Source: Callipepla californica brunnescens (lineage: Eukaryota; Chordata; Aves; Galliformes; Odontophoridae). Taken from it: a DNA stretch of 64,000 bases. The notes below the pieces were generated by a model. The model did no database searches. It was not told the origin of the DNA and saw nothing but the letters and a program-made list of their open reading frames with translations. Shown here piece after piece: positions 25,528 through 37,700 of this stretch (its first letter is position 1; every line of letters begins with the position of its first letter). The DNA lies in NCBI GenBank assembly GCA_023055505.1, contig JALIRH010000002.1, positions 16,081,244-16,145,243 on the forward strand. The letters run 5' to 3'. The translations under genes and the position numbers were made by a program.

Positions 25528-25539
25528 CGCGCATGCGCA
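25528..25539. promoter_or_regulatory. NRF-1-type site 1
   Basis: CGCGCATGCGCA fits the NRF-1 consensus YGCGCAYGCGCR, about 130 bp upstream of the start codon. The site is nearly palindromic, so it gives no direction. Confidence 0.75.
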
Positions 25540-25575
25540 GGAACGACCATCGCCCTCAGTCAGGGCGGAAGGAGC

Positions 25576-25587
25576 CGCGCATGCGCA
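25576..25587. promoter_or_regulatory. NRF-1-type site 2
   Basis: A second exact CGCGCATGCGCA, 48 bp after the first. Two identical sites in the core promoter make NRF-1 control plausible, linking EIF3E expression with the growth and mitochondrial gene programme. The regulatory link is inferred. Confidence 0.75.
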
Positions 25588-25648
25588 GTCCCCGCGCAGG
25601 CGTACAGCCCTTAAGAGCGGCAGTCCCCGCGTGCCGCCGTTCGCCCCG

Positions 25649-25670
25649 CCTCTTTCCTTCCCGCACCAAG
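25649..25670 (+). promoter_or_regulatory. EIF3E: Probable 5'TOP start and short 5' UTR
   Basis: The pyrimidine tract CCTCTTTCCTTCCC lies at 25649-25662, directly before GCACCAAG and the ATG. If transcription starts at the C near 25650, the mRNA would begin with a terminal oligopyrimidine motif and have a 5' UTR of about 21 nt. Mammalian EIF3E is known to behave as a TOP-type, mTOR-responsive mRNA, and the position fits. The start site itself is inferred. Confidence 0.65.
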
Positions 25671-25760
25671 ATGGCGGAGTACGACCTGACCACCAAGATC
25701 GCGCACTTCTTGGACCGGCACCTGGTCTTCCCGCTGCTGGAGTTCCTCTCTGTCAAGGAG
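25671..25760 (+). CDS. EIF3E: EIF3E coding exon 1 (residues 1-30)
   Basis: Starts at the ATG in ACCAAGATGG and ends in GTCAAGGAG before the donor GTACGC. It encodes '[18 protein letters not shown]' and the following leucine-rich helix ending 'FLSVKE'. In the mammalian protein this N-terminal helix overlaps a reported nuclear export signal. An in-frame ATG at 25533 is upstream of the likely transcription start and is not used. Intron 1 is phase 0. Confidence 0.97.
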
Positions 25761-28700
25761 GTACGCGCGCGTCCTGAAGGGCGAGGGAGCCGGCTCCGGG
25801 GCTGCGGGGTGGACGAGCAGTGGGGAGCGGTATTGGAGCCCGGATCTGTCCCGGGAGCCGCCGGTGCCTCTGCGACTCACGGGCCGTGTGGGCGCGGCCC
25901 TGCCCTGCGCCGGCACGGGGCGCGGGGCGGGAGGGGGGGGTGGGGCGGGAGCGCTCCCTCCCCGCTTCCGGTCACTCTCCGCCGCTGCTCGGCCGTAGGG
26001 ATGTCGGGGTAGGCGGCCTCGCTGTACTGACAGAGCTAAAGCGCTGCCGCTGTTGCGTTTCTTTCCTCGCTTACGCCAAGTGCGGGACCCGTCTTGTCGC
26101 ATCCCTCCTTGTTCTTTTATATTGATATAAAACTGAATCCCTATGATTGCACCTGTGGTGCTTCAAGCTGAACTCGTGTCAGTTAAAATTGCTCTGATTA
26201 AGTTTCTCTGTTTTAAGTAGCAAATGTGTAAGGCTGTGCAACTTCGGGTTTCAGAAGTAAGCCAGCCAGCCATGTATATGTGCATTGGGACAGCCTGGCC
26301 TGCCGATTTCTTCTATCTGACATAAATCATAGGAATGTCCTGGATTGAAAGGGACCATCGTGGTAGTGTCATTTCAACCCCCTGTCATGGACAGGGCTGC
26401 CAACCACTAGAGCAGGCTGCCCAGAGCCACATCCAGCCTTGCCTTGAAGGCCTCCAGGGATGGGGCATCCACAACCTCTCAGGTCAACCTGTTCCAGTGC
26501 ATCACCACCCTCTGAGTGAAAGACTTCCTCCTAATCTCTAACTAAACCTCCCCTGTCTCAGTTTAAAACCATTCTCCCTTGTCCTATCACTATCCACCCT
26601 CGTGAACAGCTGTTCCCCTTCCTTTTTTTTTTTTACACTCCCTTCAAGTACTGGAAGACTGTGTTGAGGTTTCCCTGGAGCCTTCTCTAAGCTAAACATG
26701 TGGATTTGGGTTGGTAGCAGTCATGTTCAGGGTGATTTTATTGTGTTTTGGAGTTTGTAAACCTGCTTGCAGTGAAACAGAACTATTTGTGCCGTATAGT
26801 AACTTGAATGCTGTAGTGTTCAAAGCTGAACTAAACTTCCTCAGGTTTTACGTCTGAGATATTATGATGTGATGAATTGCAACGCAGCCTTCATGAAAGT
26901 GCATTGAGTTTTTCACTAGCTTTCCTCCTCACCTGAGTCTTGAAGACCTAACACTTATAATACATAGCTAAATTATTACATGGACCTTTAAGAAGTAATT
27001 AAGTGAACTTAGAGAAAATAAACAAACTACTCAAGCTCAGTGAAGCTTGCTTAAGTTGTAGACATTATATTTTAGATTAAGCTGTGCTACAGCTCAAGTT
27101 TGGTCTTGAACACTTTTTTTTTTCTGAGATTAACTTTAAGTGACTTGAGTCTGTGCTTCTCAGAATGCTATTCTGTGGAAAGTGTTCACTGACCTTTCCC
27201 TCTGAGTTGTGTTTCCTTAAGTTCTTGTGCCAGCAAAGGTGTGTCTTTATTTGTTGGTTAGTTTGTTTCAAACTTTAGTTAGATTTTTCATGTTGGATTC
27301 TCTCCCCTTTCTCCATGAATAATTCATTGTTTGCTTTGACCTACTGACTCATTTACTTTCATTAGGAATACTCATCTAAAAATATGACTTGTCTTCTTAC
27401 TATTCTTTTGAAGTTCCTACATTCATAAATAGCGTGCAATTAGCATTATCTTACTGGGATGAGAAACAGAGAGACTGTATGGGAACCATATCTGTTGACA
27501 GAGCTGTCAGATATCATGTTTAAAATAACTTAATTGGACAAAATTCATAAATGGAACTGTAACAATAAAAGTAATTGAATAATATGAATTGGAAAGCGTT
27601 CTGTAGTATTCAAAGAGATCTGTTAATCATTTCTGTTTCAGATATACAATGAGAAAGAACTACTTCAAGGCAAGCTGGATCTCCTCAGTGATACCAACAT
27701 GGTGGATTTTGCTATGGATGTGTACAAAAATCTTTATTCTGATGAAATTCCACATGGTAAGTTGCTCAGTTAATAAAAAAAGTGATCTTATGTATTTGTT
27801 TTGCTTCTACAATAATATCTGGTACTTCTAATGTGGTACTCAAACTAAAATACTCTTTTCTTTTGGCATTAAGAATGTATAATACTGAAAAATCACCTAC
27901 TCCTGGGAAGTTTGGGGTTGTTGTTTTATTGGGAACTTCATCTTTGAGTGGTGTGTAAGGTACTTTGGTGCTTGGTTATTCCAAGCACTTCAGTGATCTG
28001 GGAGAATATTTGCACTTATTTTTCATCTGTCAAATTATATACTATGCAAAGTGCCTTGAGATTAGTAGTAAGCTTTTTTTCTTGAAGTATCTCATGTATT
28101 AAGGCTAGCTTTCCTTTGTGATTCTGTTGTGTTGTCTGTAGTTTTTTTATACTTTGAGAGGATATGGTTTTTTTGGGTATGTGTGTTTTAATCACTCGTG
28201 TCAGCTGGTAAATGCTGCTTCTCTAGAAGGAGACACTTCATGTGTTTCAAGTGAAACTTTCTATGCAATGTTAGATTATGCTTTACAGAATGATGTATGT
28301 TCCAGTTCTTACTTGCAGGCTTGCTTACTTCTTTAATTTTATACTAATTTTTGCTGTGACCTTACTATAGCAGAGGTTCACTTAAGCTAGCATTCTTACA
28401 AATGTCTTGCCTCCCTCAATCACTGTATGGTTATGCAGCCAGAAAATGTCATGGGAAAGGGAAAACATTTGTTAGTAAGTTAATGGAATGTTTTCGTTTT
28501 CTTCATCTGTTTTCCCTTCTAAAATCAAGATTCTTCTGAAGTTGGAGATAATTTCTCCATACTGGAACACTTCCTGTCAGGCAAGTCACTCTTAGGTATA
28601 GGTTGACTCACTGTAATGGTGTTATCCACTTTAGATATCTAGATATCCTCTACAAAAGAAATCATGAAAGTCTGATAGCCTCACTGTAATGCTGTGTCAC

Positions 28701-31700
28701 TTTAATGGCTTCCTGGGTTCTTTTGTCTCCTGAGATTTGGTCTTGGGTTGTCTTTGTTGGATCCCATCAATTTCTTTGGCTTGTATGTTTAGTCCTAAGG
28801 TGCTACTGTCTTTTCTTAAACACATGGGCTGAACTTCTAAGTATTCATTATTGCACATGAAAGTCTTGGATGGCCACTCTGCTTCTTACTAATTTCTCAA
28901 AGGGTTTTGAGTGGGCATGTGTAATGTTTTTAAATATTCTAAGAGTTTACTTTTAGGTTTTCCTCAGCCAGATTCTGACTAGTATCACAGAACTGTAGAG
29001 GTTGGATGGTGCCTCTCATAGCTTAATTTTTTACTTTTTTTTTTTTTTTTTTTTTGCCAGTTTTATTTGGAATGAGCAAAGTTACTGGAAAAGGTGCTTC
29101 TCCTTCAGTGGAAGCTTGAACATGCCTTAGCTTGAGTTAAGGTTGTTTCAGATATCTGCTCTTGGGTGGTTTGATTAGAGCTGTGTGCAGTATAAAAGGA
29201 ACCATATGGTAAGGACTACTCGTTAAGCTAATGAGTTCTTATGTACCTCTGGTTTTGTCACTTCATTGTAGGGACAAGCTAGGTGGGAACTGGAGGCAGC
29301 CCTATTTAAATATGCTATCAGCACCATGTGGTTACAGGTTAGTTTCTGCAAAAAAACTAAATCTGTATGTGAATGTTTTTTGCTTAGCTTTGCGTGAGAA
29401 GAGAACAACTGTGGTTGCACAGCTGAAGCAGCTTCAAGCTGAAACTGAGCCTATTGTCAAGATGTTCGAGGACCCAGAGACAACAAGGCAAATGCAGTCC
29501 ACAAGGTAACTTCTAATTGAATTTTCTCATGAGGGTTTGCTGGTGTCTCTTAAGTGTTGATGGTGGGAATGCTGTCTGTATAGCAACTGTAAGGAAAGGT
29601 GTTTTACTTCAACCAGTATTTGAGTAGTGTTTGTGATGGGGTGATTGAAGTTGCCATATGCTGTTCACTCTTACCATTACTTTTACCTGTTGCACAAAAA
29701 GCATTGTTCCTCATTGTTCATCTGAATCACGTGTGGACAAGAGCCAGTTTTTATTAGTAAAGCATGTGTTTTATGGGGGTTGAAATGTGGTTTGAAAAAG
29801 CTAAAATTCCTCTTTCATAGGAGATCTATCTTTCCTTTTTCTGTAGAGAACTGTAGAATCTGCCTTTCCCATTTTGGGAGGCTTAGTGATGAACTTCTGG
29901 AGTTGTACTGTATGTTCCTTTCAGGCATAATTGTCCTTTACTCTCTCCATTCCCTGCCTTGAACAGGCCAGCTTGATGTGAGATTGTGCTGGTAATCAAT
30001 TTTTTTTTTTTACAAGTATTCAATTTCTTCTGAGTTGCTTCTGAGAATAATTAAGTAGAATGAGTGTCTAAACACTGTGTCTAAGGACTGAATTTTATGG
30101 CTGAGGGTTAATTAATCCCTGTGGAAAAGGGTTCAGTTGTAGAGATTGAGGAAGTAACTGCATGACTACAGCAGAGGGGTGGGTGGTATTTCCTTAGTGG
30201 AAGTTACATTATTATTACTGTTGCAAGTGTCTAACCCTTGTATGGAAAATTAATTAGATCCTTTATTAATCTCTGCTTTAAGATTTGAGTAGTGTACCAT
30301 ATCAAGGCATTTAAGACTCGATTGAATTTGAAAGTGAAGCCAGTGCTTAGATCTATAGTCAAGAAGCTGTTGTGTGTCTCCTGGTGTGGAAGACTATTAT
30401 AGATTCTGGTATATTAGAAAAATATCAAATGTACAACTTGAAATCTTCCTGAGCAATGCTTCCAGAGAAAATAGGTACCTGAAATAACTGAGGGAAAAAC
30501 TTCATTGTTTTAAGTGCGGATTACCATCCTTTTTCTCCTGTTCCTGACCTCACCCAACTTGCTGAGAAGTCTGGTTACCCCTTCTGGCCCACGCAGATGG
30601 ACAGTGTGTGCTTTCTCTGCGTGTTTCCAGAAATTTTAATCTGATTTAACCTTATTAATGTGGAAATAATGAGATGCAATGCGTTGGGTTTCAGTGCACA
30701 CGTGAAACAAGATCTCAGTAGAAATAATGCAATTAAACAAAAAAAAAAACCAAGTAGTATAATTGTCTGGAAACTAAGACATGGTAGTGCTGTTCCTCAT
30801 GTGCTGAAAGTTCTGCTTCAGAATTGTTGATCTTTCTTTTAAACTGTCTGAAAACTTCTGTCACTTAGTAACACTAGCTTCTGGCTGAAAGTTCTGATCC
30901 AGGTCATTGGGGTTTTGCTGAAATGGGTTTGATTGGGCTGAAAAGTGTGTATCTAAAGAACACTATGAAATTGTATACAGATAAGTGTCAAATTCCAGTT
31001 TCTTGCCAGTTTCTTGATTTCTTTGAGTGTTGGTATTTTAGAACTTGTATCCAACTGAGTTTTGTGTCAGCATGGCTCTAGATTACAACTTTTGAATCAG
31101 AAGGGTGCTGTTTGGAGCATCTAAGTCTGGGAAGCGGTGGAAAATCATGTGTAAAAGGCTTTAAGTGTGAGATGTTTTGCACTCATATTCATGTGGCTGT
31201 TGAAGGAAGTCATCAAGGCTTTAAAAGTTTTAGGGTGATAGTATCAGTTATCCTTGCAGAGTCTTCCACTGGGAGGAATCGGTGATATATCTTTCATTGC
31301 TTTCACAAGTGTTACTGGGGACTGCAATTCTTAGCTTTTTTTTTTTTTTTGAATGACTTTAGTTTTTATAAAATAAGATGTGAAGATGTAGTTTACCTGT
31401 ATTTGTCAAATGCTAGTTAAGTTATTCAGAGTTAGGCTTGAGTCCTTGCCTGTCCTATATGATTGAAATCTGGGTTCTCAGAAGAAATGAAGTAGAGGGT
31501 ACCTACAGGTGAGGAGGGGGTTTAAAATGCAGCGTTCTTTCTTCATTGTAAAAAGGTGGTTCATATAATGAGTACTGAACACAGTTTCTATTTGGCAAGG
31601 TATTCAACTTCAGCTATACATATAAATGCAGTGTTGGTACTTGATGGCAGCAGCATGTCACTGGATGAAAAGCTGGTATGCTGACATTTCATTCCAGGAG

Positions 31701-34700
31701 CTGATGAGGAACCTTTCTAAATACTAGAATAAGAAATAGTTAATAAAATCAGCTATTGTTTAATAATATCACAGGTGTCTACAGTACAGCACTTTATTAA
31801 TAGACTTATTGCTATAGGTGAGCCTGTGTTTGCATACGGGAGGTTTAACTTCTTTGTTCAAGATTATAGTGATTATTCTCTTACTATGCATGCTGAATGA
31901 AAAAGATTCAGAAATGTCTTTGTGGGTAAGAGTGTAGAACTTATTAAATGCACAAATAAAAAAAATACTTGTATTTTGCAAACACTTCTGTCTCTGGTGG
32001 AGGTCTGCTTGCTTGTTTTCTAGAATTATCCCTCTGTTAACACCTTTATGAGTAGTTTGCTTTTTTTTTCCCCCTTGTCCTGTTAAACTCTTAGCTGCTC
32101 AGCTAGAGTAATTGCTATGGAATTAGAGCAGGAGTGAGAAGAGCTCAAAATGAGAATTGAGTCTTTATACTGAAAACTGAGGGTATTATCAAGTAGTAAA
32201 TATTCTTCTTCTGTCTTGATTGTAGTTCTTCTTGCTGGTTGATACTTATTTTAAGCTGTGTTAATTTTAACAGACAATAGAACTCTCATAATGCTGAGAA
32301 TAGTGACTTCACTATTACTGTGTTTACTGTTGCACAGTGTCCAGAGAAGTTTCTTTCTAAATTAATGCTAGGTAATTGTAATCGTTGAGGATTGGTGTGC
32401 AGCATATCACATGGAGGTAATCAGTTTGTTTTGTAAAAACATTGGTTTTTATCTTTTTGTTTTAGGGATGGTCGAATGCTGTTTGACTACTTAGCTGAGA
32501 AGCATGGTGTAAGTGTTCTAATTGCTGTATCTGTTGGAATTCAGTTCTAAACATCTCCTTTCTACTCTCCCTCCTTCCCTTCTCCCAGTCAACAACTGAA
32601 CAGCTGTGTACTGGTGACTTGGCCTGTCTCACTTGCTATTAGCTAATAGGCAGGATTTCTAGTACTGAAGTATTCTATTTAAATGTCTTTGACTGTATAC
32701 ATCTTATACAAAGGAAAAGTAAAGCTAGAGCTTAATGTCAGTTACATTATTGTAAGTAGGATATGCCTTAGTTTGTAAAGCAGGATTTCAACTGTTTTCC
32801 TGCTAGCTAATTCAGTGACATCGTTTAGAGTAGTTCTGCATAGATTTTCTGATCACAGTTACTTCCAAAGTTCTTAAGGGTTACCATTATGGTTTTTAAA
32901 GGTTACTGTTTTAAAACAGGCTTGTAACAACATTTTTCTTCCTATTGAGGAAAACATTATTTCTTTTCAGTTTAGACAGGAGTACCTAGATACCCTCTAC
33001 AGGTATGCGAAATTCCAGTATGAATGTGGCAATTACTCTGGAGCTGCAGAATACCTGTACTTCTTCAGGGTTCTGGTAAGTTCTGGATTTGGTATCTCAA
33101 TTGCTAGCTCTGAGAGTGGTGAGGCACTTGTACTGTGTGCCCAGAAAAGCTGTGGATGCTCTATCCTTCCTGGTGTTCAAGGCCAGGTTGGATGGTGCCC
33201 TGGGCAGCCTGAGCTGGTGAATGGCAGAGTTGGAACTGGTTAGTTTGAGCCCAGAAAATTATCCTAAACTTCCTGAAATGCTGCTACAGTAAGTAGTAAT
33301 AACTTTTAAGTGACTGTAATCCATAAAGTAACTTGGAAATTAGATCTTAGTGAAAATAGGGTTGTGAGTAAGAATGGATTCTTGATCTGAGCATTGATAA
33401 GGCTGAATTCTTCTGTGTGATTTTGTGTTGTGTGTATGTTTCATGGGTGAGGGAGGAGGTAAGTTACTTAGAAAAGGTTAGTGGGCAGGTGTCCTTAATT
33501 CTCAGTGCTTCATTTCTAGGTTTAGAATTATGCTCTTATGTCAAGTAACTAATTCCAAAACAAGCACTGTTTTTGTGCTGGTAGTAGTTTGATATATATC
33601 AGTGTATTTATTTTTTTTACTGGAAGGCTGTTCTAAATTTTATGTTATGGTGCAGCTTATGAAGGAGCTATTGTAACAGATCTGAGAATAGAATTTGACA
33701 CTGAATGACCTAGCATAACCTATTCCTGTATAAATCTAACACAGCTTGACCTCAAAACTACCCTTCTAGGAAAGAGACTTGTTACAGCAGAGTTACAGTT
33801 GATCTGGGCATTTCTATAAGTATGCTTTTGTTGCACCATTAGCAGGAAGAGCTTAAGAGTATTAGTTCTTCTGATGTGATTACCTGCTCTCACAAGTTCT
33901 TTGAAACCTGCTTTGTAAGAGGTTTGTTCAGAAGCATTATTACATGGTGTGAAAAACCTGGAACTAGAGTCATCTGAAGCTCAGCCATTTATTCTTTCAA
34001 GTTGCCCTACAGAAGCAGGGAGCTTAGTCTCTCAGGATTTTCTAGGGTTGGCTTCAGAAGTTTTATTGCTGTTTTTCTGTATGTAGATTTAAGAAATCTC
34101 TAAAGAGAGAGAACAATGTGAGTTTGACATTCAGTAAGTTTAAAATATTACCAGAAAATATATATTTTTTAGAAGTTGATTTAAAAAAAAAAATGATCAG
34201 AGTATAACTCTGCTGTTGTTTAAAAATAGGTTCCAGCAACAGACAGAAATGCTTTGAGTTCACTGTGGGGCAAACTGGCATCTGAAATTCTCATGCAGAA
34301 TTGGGATGCAGCCATGGAAGATCTCACAAGATTGAAGGAGACAATAGATAATAATGTAAGTACAATCTTGGTCATGTTAGTGAGGTGAGAGGTTAGAGTT
34401 ATTAGTTTTCAGATTTTGCTGTGAATTGCTCGAAGTCTCGTTAAGAGCCATTTACCATGCTTCACTGGAGGCAGTTGTGCATTCCTAAAATGGTGGTGAG
34501 AAAGCTAAAGGATGCTGAGGGAAAAAGATAAAGAAATATAGAATTTTTTTTTTTAATTACTTTTATAACTCGGAAAAAAAAGTCTGAGAGCTTTTCAGGT
34601 GTTCCCAGTAAACCAAATCTGCCTCAAAGATGGGATTTGGGAGTGTGGTATCATTATGAGAAAATGATACTTAAGTTTCAGGTGGTTGTATGGTTCCTTT

Positions 34701-37700
34701 AATGTAAGGGTGTAAATTTATGCATCTGAACTATACTCTGCCTTAAAACACTCTTAATAAAAAAATGCAAGGAAGTTTGTTATCAGAAACAGACGTCAGT
34801 CAGTTTAGCTTCCTTACCATGCAATGTGAGTTGAGATTGCCAGCAGGAATGTGAAGTGAAAGAATGGGACTGCAGTACTAATTCAAAGCAGGTGGCATAA
34901 TTCAGAACTTATCTTACTATCTGCTTGTTGGGCTTCAGTGGCCACATATGAATTAACTTGGAGTTTTACTTTTCTAAACCAGAATCTAAAGAGCTTTTGC
35001 TTTTTTTTCCCTCCCCGGAATTGTTCTTTATCTTGTGTGGCAGATAAGTAATGTTAATGGTTTTTTTTTTTTTTGAGATTTTTTTTTCTAATCATTAACC
35101 AAGTTGGCTATATTAGACTCTGAAATTTGATTTAGTCGTTAAACTACCGTGAGTAGAAACTAGCATTTATGATCTTGTGAGTGATTACTACTTGTTACAT
35201 CCATTTATTCAGGTGTTGCTTTCCAGCTCCTTGAATTGCAGTTAAATCTGGAGCAAATACATCAATGTGTGGAGCTGAGCCCTTCCTTGTGCCGTATCAG
35301 TTGGTTTAAATGAAGGCTGTGTTCCTTCACTGGGAGAAGTCTATGGTAAATGTTCTTGTGATGCCTTAGAGGAGAGGATAAACTAAGAAGCTAGAAAAGT
35401 AAAGCAGTGTTCCTTCTTCAGCTGTGTCTTGAAGAGCTAGAAAGAGCTCAAGATTAAAAAGGGAAATAACTTTACCTTAGTATGGTGATCTTCTAGAAAC
35501 TGAAATTTTAGTACCTTGCTTTTAATTACTATTTTCTTTTCCTTTCAGTCAGTCAGCTCTCCACTGCAGTCTCTTCAGCAAAGAACATGGCTCATCCACT
35601 GGTCATTATTTGTGTTTTTTAATCATCCTAAAGGGAGAGACAATATCATTGATCTCTTTCTCTATCAACCCCAGTAAGTAGTGCTGTACCGTATTGCTGG
35701 GATTTGTGGATCACTGAAGATGGTTCAGCAGTCTTACCCAACGCTGAGTCAGCTTCAGGCTGCAGACTCAGAAGTTGTAATGCTTGCTTTTTATTTTCCA
35801 AGCTTTTTTTTTCTTTTTTTTGGTTTAACTTGTAACTTTTCAAGGAGGTTGATAGTAGAACAGGAAGAGCTGGCACTTTTTTCTGGTGTTCTGAGGAATA
35901 GAATAACTATTTATGCTAGATACCAAACTGCTACTATAGCTTTAGGGTGGTAGTGAAAGATGTCTTTTAGACCTATCAAATACATCTTCAAAAAAATCCA
36001 TTTAGAGAAGGGCTTTTCAGGAAAATCTAAAGAATAAGAATGCAAACTAAAACACTACTGTTATTTGTGAGAATTAACTTCATATATCTCTATATGTTAC
36101 CTGTAATAGATGAATGCTGAGAAATTATCAGTAATTATCAGTAGTCAGTGGACTGCTCTGCAGTGCTGACCACCCTTTCTTTACTGCCTTATTCACTATT
36201 GCCTTCTCTCCCTTCCCCTGCCCCTGGCTAAAGATCAGTGTTAACAAATGTAAATCATCCCTCTTTCTTTAAATAAATGCACACTGCTAGCATATACCAT
36301 AAAAAAAAAATGTATAAGCTGTCTATAAGTGCAGTTTTAATGGAACCTGAACATTATGGGATTTTTCTTTAGGTATCTCAATGCAATTCAGACAATGTGC
36401 CCTCACATCCTCCGGTATCTCACTACTGCAGTCATAACAAATAAGGATGTTCGAAAGCGTAGGCAAGTGCTGAAAGACCTAGTCAAGGTTATTCAGCAGG
36501 TAAGAACTGAAATCTTTAGTTTCTGTTCCTTTTACACTGAAGTTGTATGATTTTCAGCTAGTGTGCTTTTACTGGGACTTCTTACACATTCAGTGTTCTT
36601 TTTTTCCTCTCATTGAGGTCATTCACTGAGAAGTAAAATGTGAATCATTTTGTTTTCCCTCTTCCCCTGTAAGATTAAGTACAGAAAACTCAGCAACATG
36701 CTTGAAATGGTTTTGAGTCACACTTTAGTTTTTTTTTTTCAGCCATCACTAAAAGGAATTGTCTTACATAGGAAATACTGCTTGCATTTCAAAACTGATC
36801 TGTGTATGCTGGTTTACCTTCCGATTCATGTATGCTTCTTAAATGCTTCTGTTCTCCAAGTTGTGATTGGTCATAGAATCTTACTAGAGTAATGAAAGGA
36901 GTAAGCTGCTTGGTAGGGATCAAGGGATTTACTGCAAAAACTGCCATTTGAAGTCAGCATGCAGCTTGTGTGTGAGGGCTGATGACTTAGGCACTAATTA
37001 GCCTGTAATAGTTTATATGCATAATAAAGTGATATATACAGTAGTCATCTACTTTGATACTATGAACCATTCAAACTCTGAAATGTTTTGTAGGTCTGAA
37101 AGTTGTTTTTACTGGGTAACTTGTAATTTTTCTGTGGAGGGAGGAAAAAATGAAGCATTGGATGAAGTGATTTGTCCAGTGTTGTATGACAGGTTGATAC
37201 TAAGAGGCAAGTCAGTCCTTCCTCTAAACACAAGGCATGAAGATTCTGCAAATATTGACCCGATAGGCAGGCAGTTACGTGTTCATCTCAGTTAAACTGG
37301 AAATGTTATCCAAGCTGTTTCACATAATGAGCACTAATTACTTGATGAAGAAACGCAGTGGCACATAAAACTGAATTTTGAACCTAAATAATGGATTTGT
37401 AAATACAGGTCTTCTGGGAAGGAAAAAGTTTGGATCCAACAGCTAAGAAAGCCTCCTGAGTAACTGCTTTAATCTGATGGTCTCTTTAATATACTAAAAC
37501 TGATAGTAGCAGATTTAAATTTCTGACAGCTAAATTCATGTTGGGGACATGCCAGAAGGTGTTGCAGCTGCATCTTAATTTACACTCACAGATGTTTGTG
37601 GTGGTGTTTCTGTTTTGTAGTTAAGCTGAGTAGTTCATGTAATATCAAAACTGATGTATAGGGGAAGTAGCATTATTTGTATTAGTCTTATCTTGTTTGT

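Larger units (their letters stand above)
25500..26010. promoter_or_regulatory. EIF3E: CpG island promoter of EIF3E
   Basis: A sharp rise in GC and CpG content against the AT-rich surroundings, covering the region just upstream of the start codon, exon 1 and the first 250 bp of intron 1. There is no TATA box at the expected place. Such CpG-rich TATA-less promoters are typical of housekeeping translation-factor genes and often fire in both directions, so an upstream antisense transcript is possible but is not shown here. Confidence 0.9.
25761..27641 (+). other. EIF3E: EIF3E intron 1
   Basis: 1881 nt, phase 0. The first 250 nt are part of the CpG island and contain a G-rich block (25917-25949). 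An antisense CR1 copy lies at 26326-26697. The rest is AT-rich without a recognisable RNA gene. Confidence 0.9.
27757..29387 (+). other. EIF3E: EIF3E intron 2
   Basis: 1631 nt, phase 1. It holds a very short antisense CR1 terminus (about 28983-29015) followed by a T21 run (29035-29055). No embedded snoRNA with convincing C/D or H/ACA boxes was found. Confidence 0.85.

Noticed and set aside
25533..25670. In-frame 46-codon N-terminal extension of EIF3E from an upstream ATG at 25533
   Set aside because: The ATG lies in an NRF-1 site in the promoter, upstream of the probable TOP start. The ATG at 25671 has a strong context and gives the conserved N-terminus.
25611..26102. 163-codon minus-strand frame across the CpG island
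   Set aside because: It is antisense to exon 1 and rich in Arg/Pro/Ala as expected from CpG-rich DNA. No domain and no start or splice evidence.
29884..29960. Box-C-like AGTGATGA in intron 3
   Set aside because: No CTGA box D at a suitable distance and no terminal stem.
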